From positions 7,001 through 71,000 of the forward strand of contig CAWCBG010000005.1 of NCBI GenBank assembly GCA_963793845.1: 64,000 nt of DNA, given 5' to 3'. This document shows positions 37,347-46,171 of the stretch, in pieces. The stretch is from CAWCBG01 sp963793845 (lineage in GTDB: Bacteria > Acidobacteriota > Terriglobia > Terriglobales > Acidobacteriaceae). Both the position numbers and the translations under genes were made by a program. The notes beneath the pieces were generated by a model. That model saw nothing but the letters and a program-made list of their open reading frames with translations. It made no database searches and was not told the origin of the DNA. Numbering within the stretch: position 1 is the first letter of the stretch; every line of letters starts with the position of its first letter.

Positions 37347-39744
37347 GTGGCTGACGTAAATCTCACGGTCGACGGCAAGAAACTCACGGTTCCCGCGGGG
37401 ACGCTGCTCATCGAAGCCTGCAAGAGCAAGGGCATCGAGGTGCCGTCTTTCTGCTACTACCCCAACCTCTCGCTGCAAGGCGCCTGCCGCATGTGCCTGG
37501 TCGAGATCGAGAAGATGCCCAAGCTGCAGACCGCCTGCACCACGCCGGTCGCCGAAGGCATGATCGTCACCACCGAGAGCGACAAGATCAAGCAGGCGCG
37601 CAAGTCGATGCTCGAGCTGCTGCTGGCCAACCATCCGCTCGATTGCCCGGTGTGCGATGCCGGCGGCGAATGCGAATTGCAGGACATGACCTTCAAGTAC
37701 GGCGCGGCCGAATCGAAGTTCATGGACATGAAGAACCATCGCGACGAGCAACAGTGGTCGCCGGTGGTCTACTTCGATCGCCCGCGCTGCATCCTGTGCT
37801 ACCGCTGCATCCGCGTTTGCGGCGAAGGCATGGATGTATGGGCGCTGGGGGTTCAGAATCGCGGCTCCAACTCCATCATCGCGCCGAACAAGGAAGATCA
37901 TCTCGAGTGCGAAGAGTGCGGCATGTGCATCGACATCTGCCCGGTCGGCGCGCTCACCTCGGGAGCCTATCGCTATAAGACCCGCCCCTGGGAGATGAAA
38001 CACACCGGCACCATCTGCACCCACTGCGGTGATGGCTGCAAGACCACCCTCGGCGCGCGCCGTGCCGATACCGGCATGCAGATCGTGCGTGGCGACAATC
38101 GCGACAAGAGCGGCATCAACGGCGACTTCCTCTGTATCAAGGGACGCTACGCCTTCGACTTCGCCAACAACGACCAGCGCCTTACCCAGCCTCTGATCAA
38201 GCGCGACGGCAAGTTCGTTCCCTCCACATGGGAGCAGGCCTTCGAGCTGATCGCTTCGAAATTCAAAGAGGTCATCGCAACCGCTGGGCCTAAGGCCATC
38301 GGCGTCATCGGCTCCAACCGCACTACCAACGAAGAGAACTACCTGCTGCAAAAGTTTGCCCGCGTGGTGCTGGGCACCAACAATATCGATCACCATCGCA
38401 CCGCCGACTTCCCGGCTTTCGCCTCGGCTCTGGCGGGCAAGCCGACGGCGACCGCTTCCATGCGCGACGTCGCCAACGCACCGGCCATTCTGCTGATCGG
38501 CAACGATCCCACTGAGCAGCATCCGCTGCTGGCATGGCAGATTCGCAGCAATGTCCGTCTGCATCGCGCCAAGCTCTACGTGGCGAACTCGGACCCCATC
38601 AAATTGCGCCGTCAGGCCGCGGTCTTTGCGCACATTGCGCAGGGCGCTGAAGGCAGCTTGGTGCAATTCCTCGCCGGCAATGATGGCGCAGCCGATGCCG
38701 TCGCCTCGCCGCAACTGACGAAAGACGCGCTCACGCAAATGCGCGATGCGGTGAAGGCCGAGAAGGAGCTGGTCATCATCTTCGGCTCCGAGCTGCGCGG
38801 CAAAGATATTAAGACGCTGGTCGACTTCGGACTGGCGCAGGGTGCAAAGTTCATCTGCCTGGGCGACTACGCCAACTCGCGCGGCGCGGCCGACATGGGC
38901 CTGTATCCCGACATGCTGCCGGGCTACGCGCCGGTGGGCAGCTCAACGCCGTTCCATGAGGACTGGACCGACGAGATCCCGCACGATCCCGGCATCTCGC
39001 TGCTGGAGATGTTTGCCTGGGCCGCCAAAGACAAGCTGAAAGCGCTGTACATCGTCGGCTCGAATCCGGTGGCGCGCTATAGCGTCGATCCGTTCGCACT
39101 GTCGAAGAGCCTTCGTGGTGGTGCAGGATCTGTTCCTCACCGAAACAGCCGCTATCGCGGACGTGGTGCTGCCGGTCGCCAACGCCTACGAGAAAGGCGG
39201 CACGGTCACCAATACCTGTGGCGATGTGCAGATGGTGAAGAAGGCGGCGGAGTTCTCCGGCGTGCGTACCGATTTCGAGTGCATCGTGCGGCTCGCGGCG
39301 ACCATGGGCTACGACATTCACAAGCTGGTTCCTTTCGTGGGCGGCGGCACGCGTTCCGACATGGGCCAGTCACGCGGCGCGCAGTCGGGGGAATCCGATC
39401 GCCACGCCGTTTGGCTTGCCACGCAGAACCTTGAGCCCAAGATGAGCCCCTTCGATCCGACGGCGATGCTGGACGAGATTCAGCGGCTGGTGCCGGGCTA
39501 CGCGATTTCGCGGCTGGGCCTGCTGTCGGGCCGCGATGTGCACAGCCAGTTGATCCAGATCACCGGCGAGACCGGGCTGGGCCAGCCGGAACTGGTGCTG
39601 CCGTCGAACGACACGTTGTTCACCTCAGGTACGCTGGGGCGCTATTCGAAGGCATTGAACTCGGTCATAGAGAGTCACGAGAAAGAAGCCGACCCCGGCC
39701 TCGCCGCCGGCTACGACCCAATGGTCAGGATCGGCGGGCAGTAG
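37347..39744 (+). CDS. nuoG: NADH-quinone oxidoreductase subunit G, one-base insertion near 39110
   Basis: The 75-kDa iron-sulfur subunit of complex I. N-terminal [2Fe-2S] ligands are in CYYPNLSLQGACRMC with CTTPV. The His-Cys3 site is HPLDCPVCDAGGEC, then CILCYRCIRVCGE and CEECGMCIDICPVGAL follow. CTHCGDGC with a later DFLC suggests that the extra N7-type cluster site is kept. The frame breaks at AGCCTTCGTGG (39108-39118): removing one C gives SKSFVVVQDLFLTETAAIAD and continues to 39744, about 798 residues. The start is a GTG. As complex I needs NuoG, an assembly indel is likely. Confidence 0.9.
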
Positions 39745-40208
39745 CTTTGTGGCTGTCAGAGTACCGCGCATGGTTGGATGGTCGTCAGGTTGGGAGCGCA
39801 GGTTGCTGCCGCGTAGTGGCGAGGGCTTCGCTGAGGCCGAGATGAACCGGCTTGCAACGCCAGCCGCGCAGCGGCGGGATGGTTTGAGCCCGGGGCGTAA
39901 GCCCCGGGTGAAGAGCAACAAGATTTCCCAGCCGCGCAGCGGCGGCATGGTTTGAGCCCGGGGCGAAAGCCCCGGGTAAAGAGCAACAAGATTTCCCGAG
40001 CCGCGTAGCAGCGGCACGCGTCCCGTAGGGACGAAACAAAGGTTCTGTGAGGGAATAGGGGTCCTTCGACTCCGGCGCGCAAAGACGGCGCGCCTCCGCT
40101 CAGGATGACAACGCGATGTTTCTCGCGGAGCCGACAACAACTTGCCGGGCGCGCTTTTGCTAGTTGCTGGGTTGCTAGTTGCTGATTGCTAGTTGCTGAT
40201 TGCCACTC
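39745..40208 (+). repeat. REP-like and short-period repeats between nuoG and nuoH
   Basis: Gene-free. Contains GCCGCGCAGCGGCGG with GCCCGGGGCGTAAGCCCCGG (39869-39909), a second copy with GCCCGGGGCGAAAGCCCCGG (39929-39976), GCCGCGTAGCAGCGG with CGTCCCGTAGGGACG (40000-40034), and a GGTCCTTCGACTCCG...CTCAGGATGACA unit (40051-40110). A TTGCTAGTTGCTGGTTGCTA-like tract (40159-40205) abuts nuoH. Confidence 0.9.
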
Positions 40209-41243
40209 ATGAGCATAGGACTTTTCATCCTCGTATCGCTGGTCAAGATCGTGTTGGCGGTCTTTATTCTGCTGACCGCCGTGGCCTACACCGTTCTGCT
40301 GGAGCGCAAGGTCGTCGGCCACATGCAGAACCGCTGGGGACCCTCGCGCGTCGGGCCCTTCGGCATCTGGCAGCCGCTCGCGGACGGCTTAAAGTTCCTG
40401 TTTAAGGAAGACCTCACACCGCCCTACGTCAACAAGCCCTTATACCTGATCGCGCCGATCATCGCCGTGACCACGGCCCTGACTTCGATTGCGGTTATTC
40501 CGGTCGGCGGGTCGATCACGATTGGGAGCATTACCACCAACTTGCAGATCGCCGATCTCAACATCGGCCTGCTGATCATCCTGGGTGTGACCTCGATCGG
40601 CGTGTACGGTGTGGCGCTGGCGGGCTGGTCGTCCAACAGCAAGTACTCGATGCTCGGCGGACTGCGCGCCTCGGCCCAGATGGTGAGCTACGAGATTGCG
40701 CTTGGCCTCTCGCTGGTAGGCGTCCTGATCTTCGCCGGCAGCTTCAGCCTGGCCGACATTGTGCATTCGCAGTCGGGCACATGGCTCGGGTTCATTCCGA
40801 AGTGGAACATCTTCAGGGGACAGATCGTCGCCTTCTTTATCTATATTATGGCGGCCTACGCCGAGACCAACCGCATCCCCTTCGATCTGCCGGAGGCGGA
40901 AACCGAGCTGGTTGCGGGCTATCACACCGAATACAGTTCGATGAAGTTCGCCATGTTCTTCATGGCCGAGTACGCCAACATGATCACCGTGGCCTGCCTG
41001 GCGTCGGTGATGTTTCTGGGCGGATGGTCGGGGCCGACCTTCGGTCCGCCGATCGTGCAATCGCTGTTGCCGGTTTTCTGGTTCGCGGTGCGCGTGTTTG
41101 TCTTCATGTTCATTTACATCTGGGTGCGCGGCACGCTGCCGCGCTTCCGTTACGACCAGCTCATGGCGTTCGGCTGGAAGTTTCTGCTGCCTCTGGCCAT
41201 CGCCAACATCCTGGTGACGGCCCTGGTCGTGGCGCTGAAGTAG
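40209..41243 (+). CDS. nuoH: NADH-quinone oxidoreductase subunit H
   Basis: Membrane subunit that forms the quinone channel with NuoB and NuoD. Signatures are LLERKVVGHMQNRWGPSRVG and ETNRIPFDLPEAETELVAGY, and there are about eight helices in 344 residues. Start ATG 40209 (MSIGLFILVSLVKIVLAVFI); an in-frame TTG 9 bases upstream belongs to the repeat tract. In the standard order nuoI would follow, but the next gene is a small coiled-coil protein. Confidence 0.96.
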   Translation: MSIGLFILVSLVKIVLAVFILLTAVAYTVLLERKVVGHMQNRWGPSRVGPFGIWQPLADGLKFLFKEDLTPPYVNKPLYLIAPIIAVTTALTSIAVIPVGGSITIGSITTNLQIADLNIGLLIILGVTSIGVYGVALAGWSSNSKYSMLGGLRASAQMVSYEIALGLSLVGVLIFAGSFSLADIVHSQSGTWLGFIPKWNIFRGQIVAFFIYIMAAYAETNRIPFDLPEAETELVAGYHTEYSSMKFAMFFMAEYANMITVACLASVMFLGGWSGPTFGPPIVQSLLPVFWFAVRVFVFMFIYIWVRGTLPRFRYDQLMAFGWKFLLPLAIANILVTALVVALK

Positions 41244-41260
41244 CGCGAAAGGACACTGCA

Positions 41261-41554
41261 ATGGCTGCGTTCCAAAACTTTGAAGAAGTTTGGGCTGCAT
41301 TGGGGCGACTCTACAGCAGTATCACTCGGCTGGAAGAGTCGCAGGTGCGTAACGCGGAACAAATCAGCAACAATGCGGAACAAATCAAAAATAATGCTGA
41401 ACAAATCAGGCAATTGACCGAGCACGGCACGCAGGCCACGGAACGGATCGATCGCCTCACTTCGGCGATAGCTACAGTATCCGGAACGGTCGCGCAATTA
41501 GCGACCATGGTGGAGTCTCACCAGCGCCGGTTGGAGCGTCTTGAAGGGCAGTAG
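41261..41554 (+). CDS. small coiled-coil protein at the nuoI position
   Basis: A 97-residue protein with no recognisable domain. It has near-heptad repeats (NAEQISNN, NAEQIKNN, NAEQIRQL) and a second helical stretch (RLTSAIATVSGTVAQLATMV, ending ESHQRRLERLEGQ), giving a strongly predicted coiled coil and no membrane segment or cysteine. AAAGGA lies 8 bases before the ATG. It sits 17 bases after nuoH and 12 before nuoJ, exactly where nuoI is usually found, but it cannot replace NuoI because it has no iron-sulfur ligands. Function unknown. Confidence 0.8.
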   Translation: MAAFQNFEEVWAALGRLYSSITRLEESQVRNAEQISNNAEQIKNNAEQIRQLTEHGTQATERIDRLTSAIATVSGTVAQLATMVESHQRRLERLEGQ

Positions 41555-41566
41555 ACGAAAAACATC

Positions 41567-42089
41567 ATGCTGCACTTAATTTTGTTCTTCATCTTCGCGG
41601 CATTCTGTATCGGCGGAGCCATCAACCTGCTGGTGCAGAAGCACCCCATTAACAGCGCGCTGTCGCTGATCGTGGTGATGGCCTCGCTTGCCCTGCTTTA
41701 CCTGCTGCTCGGCGCGGAGTTCGTCGCCGCCATCCAGGTCATCGTCTACGCCGGAGCGGTGATGGTTCTGTTCGTCTTCACCATCATGCTGCTGAATGCC
41801 GGCGTGGAAGAGCGCACTCCGCATGGCAGCCGGGTCGCGCTGATGCTCGGCGTCCCCGGGCCTGATCGTCGGACTCGCCATCGCCGCCTGGGTCGTCTCC
41901 CGCAAGACCGGGCTCGATCAGATCGCCATCGGCGGACCCGAGGTGGCCAACGGAACCCAGAGCTTCGGCGCGCCGCAAGCGGTCGGGCACCTGCTCTTTC
42001 GCCAATTCCTGTTGCCCTTCGAGGTGACGTCGGTGCTGATCCTCATCGCCATCATGGGCGCCGTAGTGCTGGCGCGGAGGGAGGACTAG
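41567..42089 (+). CDS. nuoJ: NADH-quinone oxidoreductase subunit J, one-base insertion near 41858
   Basis: Membrane subunit of complex I in the proton pathway. The first part has the family core NPINSALSLIVVMASLALLY-like segment (here HPINSALSLIVVMASLALLY) and AAIQVIVYAGAVMVLFVFTI. The frame breaks in GTCCCCGGGCC. Removing one G gives GLIVGLAIAAWVVSRKTG and a normal ending, TSVLILIAIMGAVVLARRED, with TAG directly before the nuoK ATG. The repaired protein is 173 residues. Same kind of indel as in nuoG and nuoL. Confidence 0.9.
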
Positions 42090-42392
42090 ATGGTTCCTCT
42101 TTCTTATTACCTCGTGTTGAGCGCAATTCTGTTTGCCTGCGGCGTTGCCGGCTTTCTGATCAAGCGCAACATCATCACCATCTTCATGTCGATCGAGCTG
42201 ATGCTGAACGCGGTGAACCTAACTTTCATTGCCTTCGCGGCGCAGCTGCACGCGTTGAGCGGTCATATTTTTGTCTTCTTCGTCATGGTCGTAGCCGCTG
42301 CTGAAGCGGCCGTGGGCCTGGCCATCATTATTGGCGTATTCCGCACGCGCGAGACGTTGAACGTAGATCGCGTGAACCTGCTGAAACTATGA
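42090..42392 (+). CDS. nuoK: NADH-quinone oxidoreductase subunit K
   Basis: A 100-residue, three-helix MrpC-like subunit. Key segments are LIKRNIITIFMSIELMLNAV with the conserved membrane glutamate, and FFVMVVAAAEAAVGLAIIIG with the second. The ATG follows directly on the nuoJ stop, and its own end overlaps the start of nuoL by four bases. Confidence 0.97.
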   Translation: MVPLSYYLVLSAILFACGVAGFLIKRNIITIFMSIELMLNAVNLTFIAFAAQLHALSGHIFVFFVMVVAAAEAAVGLAIIIGVFRTRETLNVDRVNLLKL

Positions 42393-44396
42393 GCCTGCAT
42401 CTCTGGATCATTCCGCTGCTGCCGCTGGCCGGCGCCGCGATCAACGGACTGCTGGGCAAGCGCTTCTCCAAGGCGCTGGTGAACACCATCGCCCTGGGAT
42501 CCACCGCGCTGGCCTTCGCGTATGCCGTATGGGTCGCCCTCCAGTTCGCGGGAATGCCGGCCGAACCAGATTCCCTACATCGAGCCGCACTCCACCTGGA
42601 TGGCGGCCGGCAGCTTCGCCGTCAACTGGGGCTTCTACCTCGATCAGCTTTCGCTGGTGATGTTGCTGATTGTGACCGGCGTCGGCTTCGTCATCCACAT
42701 CTTCTCCGTCGGCTACATGGATCACGAGGGCGGCTATTACCGCTACTTCGCTTACCTCAACATCTTCATGTTCTTCATGCTGATGCTGATCCTGGCCGAC
42801 AACTATCTGCAGATGTTCGTCGGTTGGGAGGGCGTCGGCCTGGCGTCGTACCTGCTGATCGGCTTCTGGTTTCTCAAGCCCTCGGCCGCCAACGCCGGCA
42901 AGAAGGCGTTCATCACCAACCGCGTCGGCGACTTCGGCTTCCTCATCGCGCTCTTCCTGCTGATCAAGCACTTCGGGACGTTGCAATACGATGCGGTCTT
43001 CAAGGCGGTGGCTCCCTATCCGGTCGAAACTTCCGCCGGACTGCTCACCGCCATCGGATTGCTGATGCTCTTCGGCGCGACCGGCAAGTCGGCGCAAATT
43101 CCGCTTTACGTCTGGCTGCCCGACGCGATGGAAGGCCCCACTCCGGTCTCGGCGCTCATTCACGCCGCGACCATGGTCACCGCCGGCGTCTACATGGTGG
43201 CGCGTTCGCACGCCATCTTCGACCGCGGACCCGACGCCCTGATGGCGGTCGCCGTCATCGGCACGTTGACCGCGATCTTCGCCGCCTCCATCGGCATGGT
43301 GCAGCAGGACATCAAGAAGGTTCTCGCCTACTCGACTGTCTCGCAACTTGGCTACATGTTCATGGGCTGCGGCGTAGCCGCCTACGGCGCGGGCATCTTC
43401 CACCTGATGACGCACGCATTCTTCAAGGGCCTGCTCTTCCTCTGCTCGGGCGCAATCATTCACAGCCTGGGCGGCGAGCAGGACATGCGGCGCATGGGCG
43501 GCCTGCGCAAGTTCATGCCCTACACCTTCTGGAGCATGACCATCGCGACCTTCACCATCGCCGGCTTCCCTCCCCTGGCAGCCTTCTTCTCCAAGGACGA
43601 GATTCTGTGGAAGACCTGGGCCAGCGGCAACCACGTGCTGTGGCTGATCGGCGTGATCGCGGCGGCCATGACGTCGTTCTACATGTTCCGCCTGTGGTTC
43701 CTGACCTTCTTCGGCGAGTATCGCGGAGGCGAGACGAGTGGGGAACACGGTCATGCCGGTCATGCCGCTCATGACGCTCACGGCGGTCATGGCGAAGGCC
43801 ACGGCGCTCCCCATGAGAGCCCTTGGGTGATGGTCATTCCGCTGCTGATCTTGGCCGCGCTCTGCGTAGTCGGTGGATGGGTCGGCGTTCCCGAAGCCAT
43901 GGGCGGCTCCAACCACTTCGAGCATTTCCTGGCGCCGGTGTTTGAAGCTGCTGCTCCTGCCGCAGCTATACCGGCCGAAGGCGCTGCGCACGAAGCGGCA
44001 AGCACCGAGCTGATGTTCAGCGCGATCTCGGTTGCCGCAGCAGCTCTCGGCTTCCTGATCGCCTGGTATCTCTACTTCAAACGTAAGGATCTGCCGGCGA
44101 AGCTCGCCGCGAGCGCCGGTGGCCTCTACAACCTGGTGCTGGACAAGTACCGCATCGACGAGCTCTACGGGGCGGTGGTCGTCAAGCCTATCATCGCGGC
44201 TTCCACCAATATCTTCTGGAAGGGCATCGACGTTGGCCTGATTGATCGCGGCGTGGACGACGCTGCGGCGGGCGCGAACCAAGTTTCCAACGAGATGCGC
44301 CAGATGCAGTCGGGCAACATTCGCTCTTACGCCGGATGGGTGGCCGTCGGCGCGGCGGTTGTAATCGCCTTCATGGTGTGGCGAGGTGTGCGATGA
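42389..44396 (+). CDS. nuoL: NADH-quinone oxidoreductase subunit L, one-base insertion near 42561
   Basis: Antiporter-like proton-pumping subunit. Codons 1-57 (MSLHLWIIPLLPLAGAAING onwards) are in one frame and the rest in another. Removing one C in ATGCCGGCCGAACC gives MPANQIPYIEPHSTW and an uninterrupted 668-residue protein. The core has LADNYLQMFVGWEGVGLASY, KSAQIPLYVWLPDAMEGPTP and ALIHAATMVTAGVYMVARSH. A His-rich loop (GHAGHAAHDAHGGHGEGHGA) lies near residue 460. Start and stop overlap nuoK and nuoM by four bases each. Confidence 0.9.
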
Positions 44397-46171
44397 GCTA
44401 TATCGACAACCACATCATCTCGATCATCGTTTTCCTGCCGTTGCTGGGCGCGATCCTGCTGGCGCTTCTGCCCCGCCGCCATCGCGACATCCGCTACTTC
44501 GCGTTGGGCATTTCGCTGGTCACGCTGCTGGCCTCGCTGCACCTGCCCTGGTATTACGTGCGCGGGCAGGGCGGCTTCCAGTTCGAGCAGAACGTCCCCT
44601 GGATCGCGCACCCCAATATCCACTACCACCTCGGCGTGGATGGCATCTCGATGTGGCTGATCGTCCTCACCACCTTCCTCATGCCGCTGTGCGTGCTGAT
44701 CTCGTGGAAGTCGATTAACGACCGGGTGAAGGAATTCTTCATCCTCATGCTGGTGCTCGAGACCGCCATGCTCGGCGTCTTTGTGGCCCTCGACCTGTTC
44801 CTCTTCTACTTCTTCTGGGAAGCCACGCTGATCCCGATGGCTCTCATCATCGGCATGTACGGGCATGGCCGCAAGATTTATGCCGCCATCAAGTTTTTCC
44901 TGTACACCATGATCGCCTCGGTGTTCATGCTGGCCGCGATCCTGTGGCTCTACGCCAACACCGGCAGCTTCGACTTCGTCACTATCCAGCAGCACATTCA
45001 AGCTGGAGACATCACGAGATTCGCCTCGGCGGCGCAGTGGCTCTTCCTGGGATTCTTCGTCGCCTTCGCCGTGAAGGTACCGCTCTTCCCGCTGCACACC
45101 TGGCTGCCTGACGCGCACGTGGAAGCTCCGACCGCGGGCTCGGTCCTGCTGGCCGGCGTGCTGCTGAAGATGGGCACCTACGGTCTGCTGCGCTTTAACG
45201 TCGGACTCTTTCCCGAGCAGGCGCGGCGCAACGCTCCCTGGATCATCACGCTCGCCATCATCGGCATCGTCTACGGCGCGCTGGTGGCGATGATTCAGCC
45301 CAACATCAAGCGCCTGGTGGCCTACACCTCGGTCAGTCACCTGGGCTTCGTGGTGCTCGGCATCTTCAGCTTTACGCAACTGGGGGTGGACGGCGCGGTT
45401 TACCAGATGCTGAATCACGGCGTCTCCACTGGAGCGCTCTTCATGCTGCTGGGCATGATCTACGATCGCCGCCACACCTACGATCTCAGCGAATACGGCG
45501 GCCTCGCGACCCCGATGCCCATTTACGCGACCTTCTTCATGTTCATCATGCTGTCGTCCGTCGGACTGCCGCTGCTGAACGGCTTCGTCGGCGAGTTCCT
45601 CATCCTCAGTGGAGCCTTCCAGGCCAAACAGCTTTACGGCATCATCGCCGCCACCGGCGTGATCTGGAGCGCGTGCTACCTGCTGTGGATGTATCAGCGC
45701 GTGTTCTACGGCAACGTCACGAACCCGAAGAATGCTACGCTGCGCGACCTCGATGCTCGCGAGCAGATATCGATGTGGCCGCTGGCTGTCGCCGCCCTGG
45801 TCATGGGCGTCGCTCCCATGCTGTGGCTGCACTCCATTGATCCTTCCGTGGCCTCGGCGTTGAAGCAGTTCTCGGCAGGAGTTCAGGCGTCCGCTCCTCC
45901 CTCTGTCATCCTGAGCGGAGTGAGGTCACAGGGTGACCGAACGCAGTCGAAGGACCCCTATAGCATCCCCATCACTTTGAGTCCGCAGAACGATAGGCCG
46001 CTATCGGGCAGCCCCCCTTCTGCTGTCATCCTGAGCGGAGAGAGGCGAAGCCGAACGCACTCGAAAGCCTGGCCTGAGCTTGCCGAAGGCGACCCCTATA
46101 TTGCCTCAAATCCCTCTGCCGCAAACAGCACCCGAGCGGCGGTGAAAACGGCGGAGGTGATCGGACGATGA
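44393..46171 (+). CDS. nuoM: NADH-quinone oxidoreductase subunit M with repeat-derived C-terminal tail
   Basis: Antiporter-like proton-pumping subunit. The core has LFYFFWEATLIPMALIIGMY, KVPLFPLHTWLPDAHVEAPT and AGSVLLAGVLLKMGTYGLLR. The start ATG overlaps the nuoL stop (ATGA). The family-like sequence ends near residue 500 (LWLHSIDPSVASALKQF). Residues about 503-592 are a low-complexity tail containing two copies of the translated GTCATCCTGAGCGGAG repeat family, reading SVILSGVRSQGDRTQSKDP and AVILSGERRSRTHSKAW. Thus the protein is about 80-90 residues longer than usual, and the tail is probably dispensable. Confidence 0.95.
   Translation: MSYIDNHIISIIVFLPLLGAILLALLPRRHRDIRYFALGISLVTLLASLHLPWYYVRGQGGFQFEQNVPWIAHPNIHYHLGVDGISMWLIVLTTFLMPLCVLISWKSINDRVKEFFILMLVLETAMLGVFVALDLFLFYFFWEATLIPMALIIGMYGHGRKIYAAIKFFLYTMIASVFMLAAILWLYANTGSFDFVTIQQHIQAGDITRFASAAQWLFLGFFVAFAVKVPLFPLHTWLPDAHVEAPTAGSVLLAGVLLKMGTYGLLRFNVGLFPEQARRNAPWIITLAIIGIVYGALVAMIQPNIKRLVAYTSVSHLGFVVLGIFSFTQLGVDGAVYQMLNHGVSTGALFMLLGMIYDRRHTYDLSEYGGLATPMPIYATFFMFIMLSSVGLPLLNGFVGEFLILSGAFQAKQLYGIIAATGVIWSACYLLWMYQRVFYGNVTNPKNATLRDLDAREQISMWPLAVAALVMGVAPMLWLHSIDPSVASALKQFSAGVQASAPPSVILSGVRSQGDRTQSKDPYSIPITLSPQNDRPLSGSPPSAVILSGERRSRTHSKAWPELAEGDPYIASNPSAANSTRAAVKTAEVIGR
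45899..46104 (+). repeat. intergenic repeat family inside the nuoM coding sequence
   Basis: Two units beginning CTGTCATCCTGAGCGGAG (45903) and CTGTCATCCTGAGCGGAG (46023) match the reverse complement of the intergenic units at 37210-37262 and 40051-40110, including the GTCGAAGGACCCCTAT end of the first. Both lengths keep the nuoM frame open. Confidence 0.85.

Noticed and set aside
33155..40208. Possible CRISPR array
   Set aside because: The repeats are dyads of several classes with irregular spacing and no unique spacers of constant length; no cas genes are present.
41261..41554. Divergent NuoI
   Set aside because: No CxxCxxCxxxCP motifs or any cysteine; sequence is a plain coiled coil.
42441..44282. 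Minus-strand open frame of 613 codons opposite nuoL
   Set aside because: Exact shadow of nuoL caused by GC-rich third positions; His/Arg/Asp-rich composition without membrane or domain signals. The same applies opposite nuoM, nuoF, emrB and emrA.
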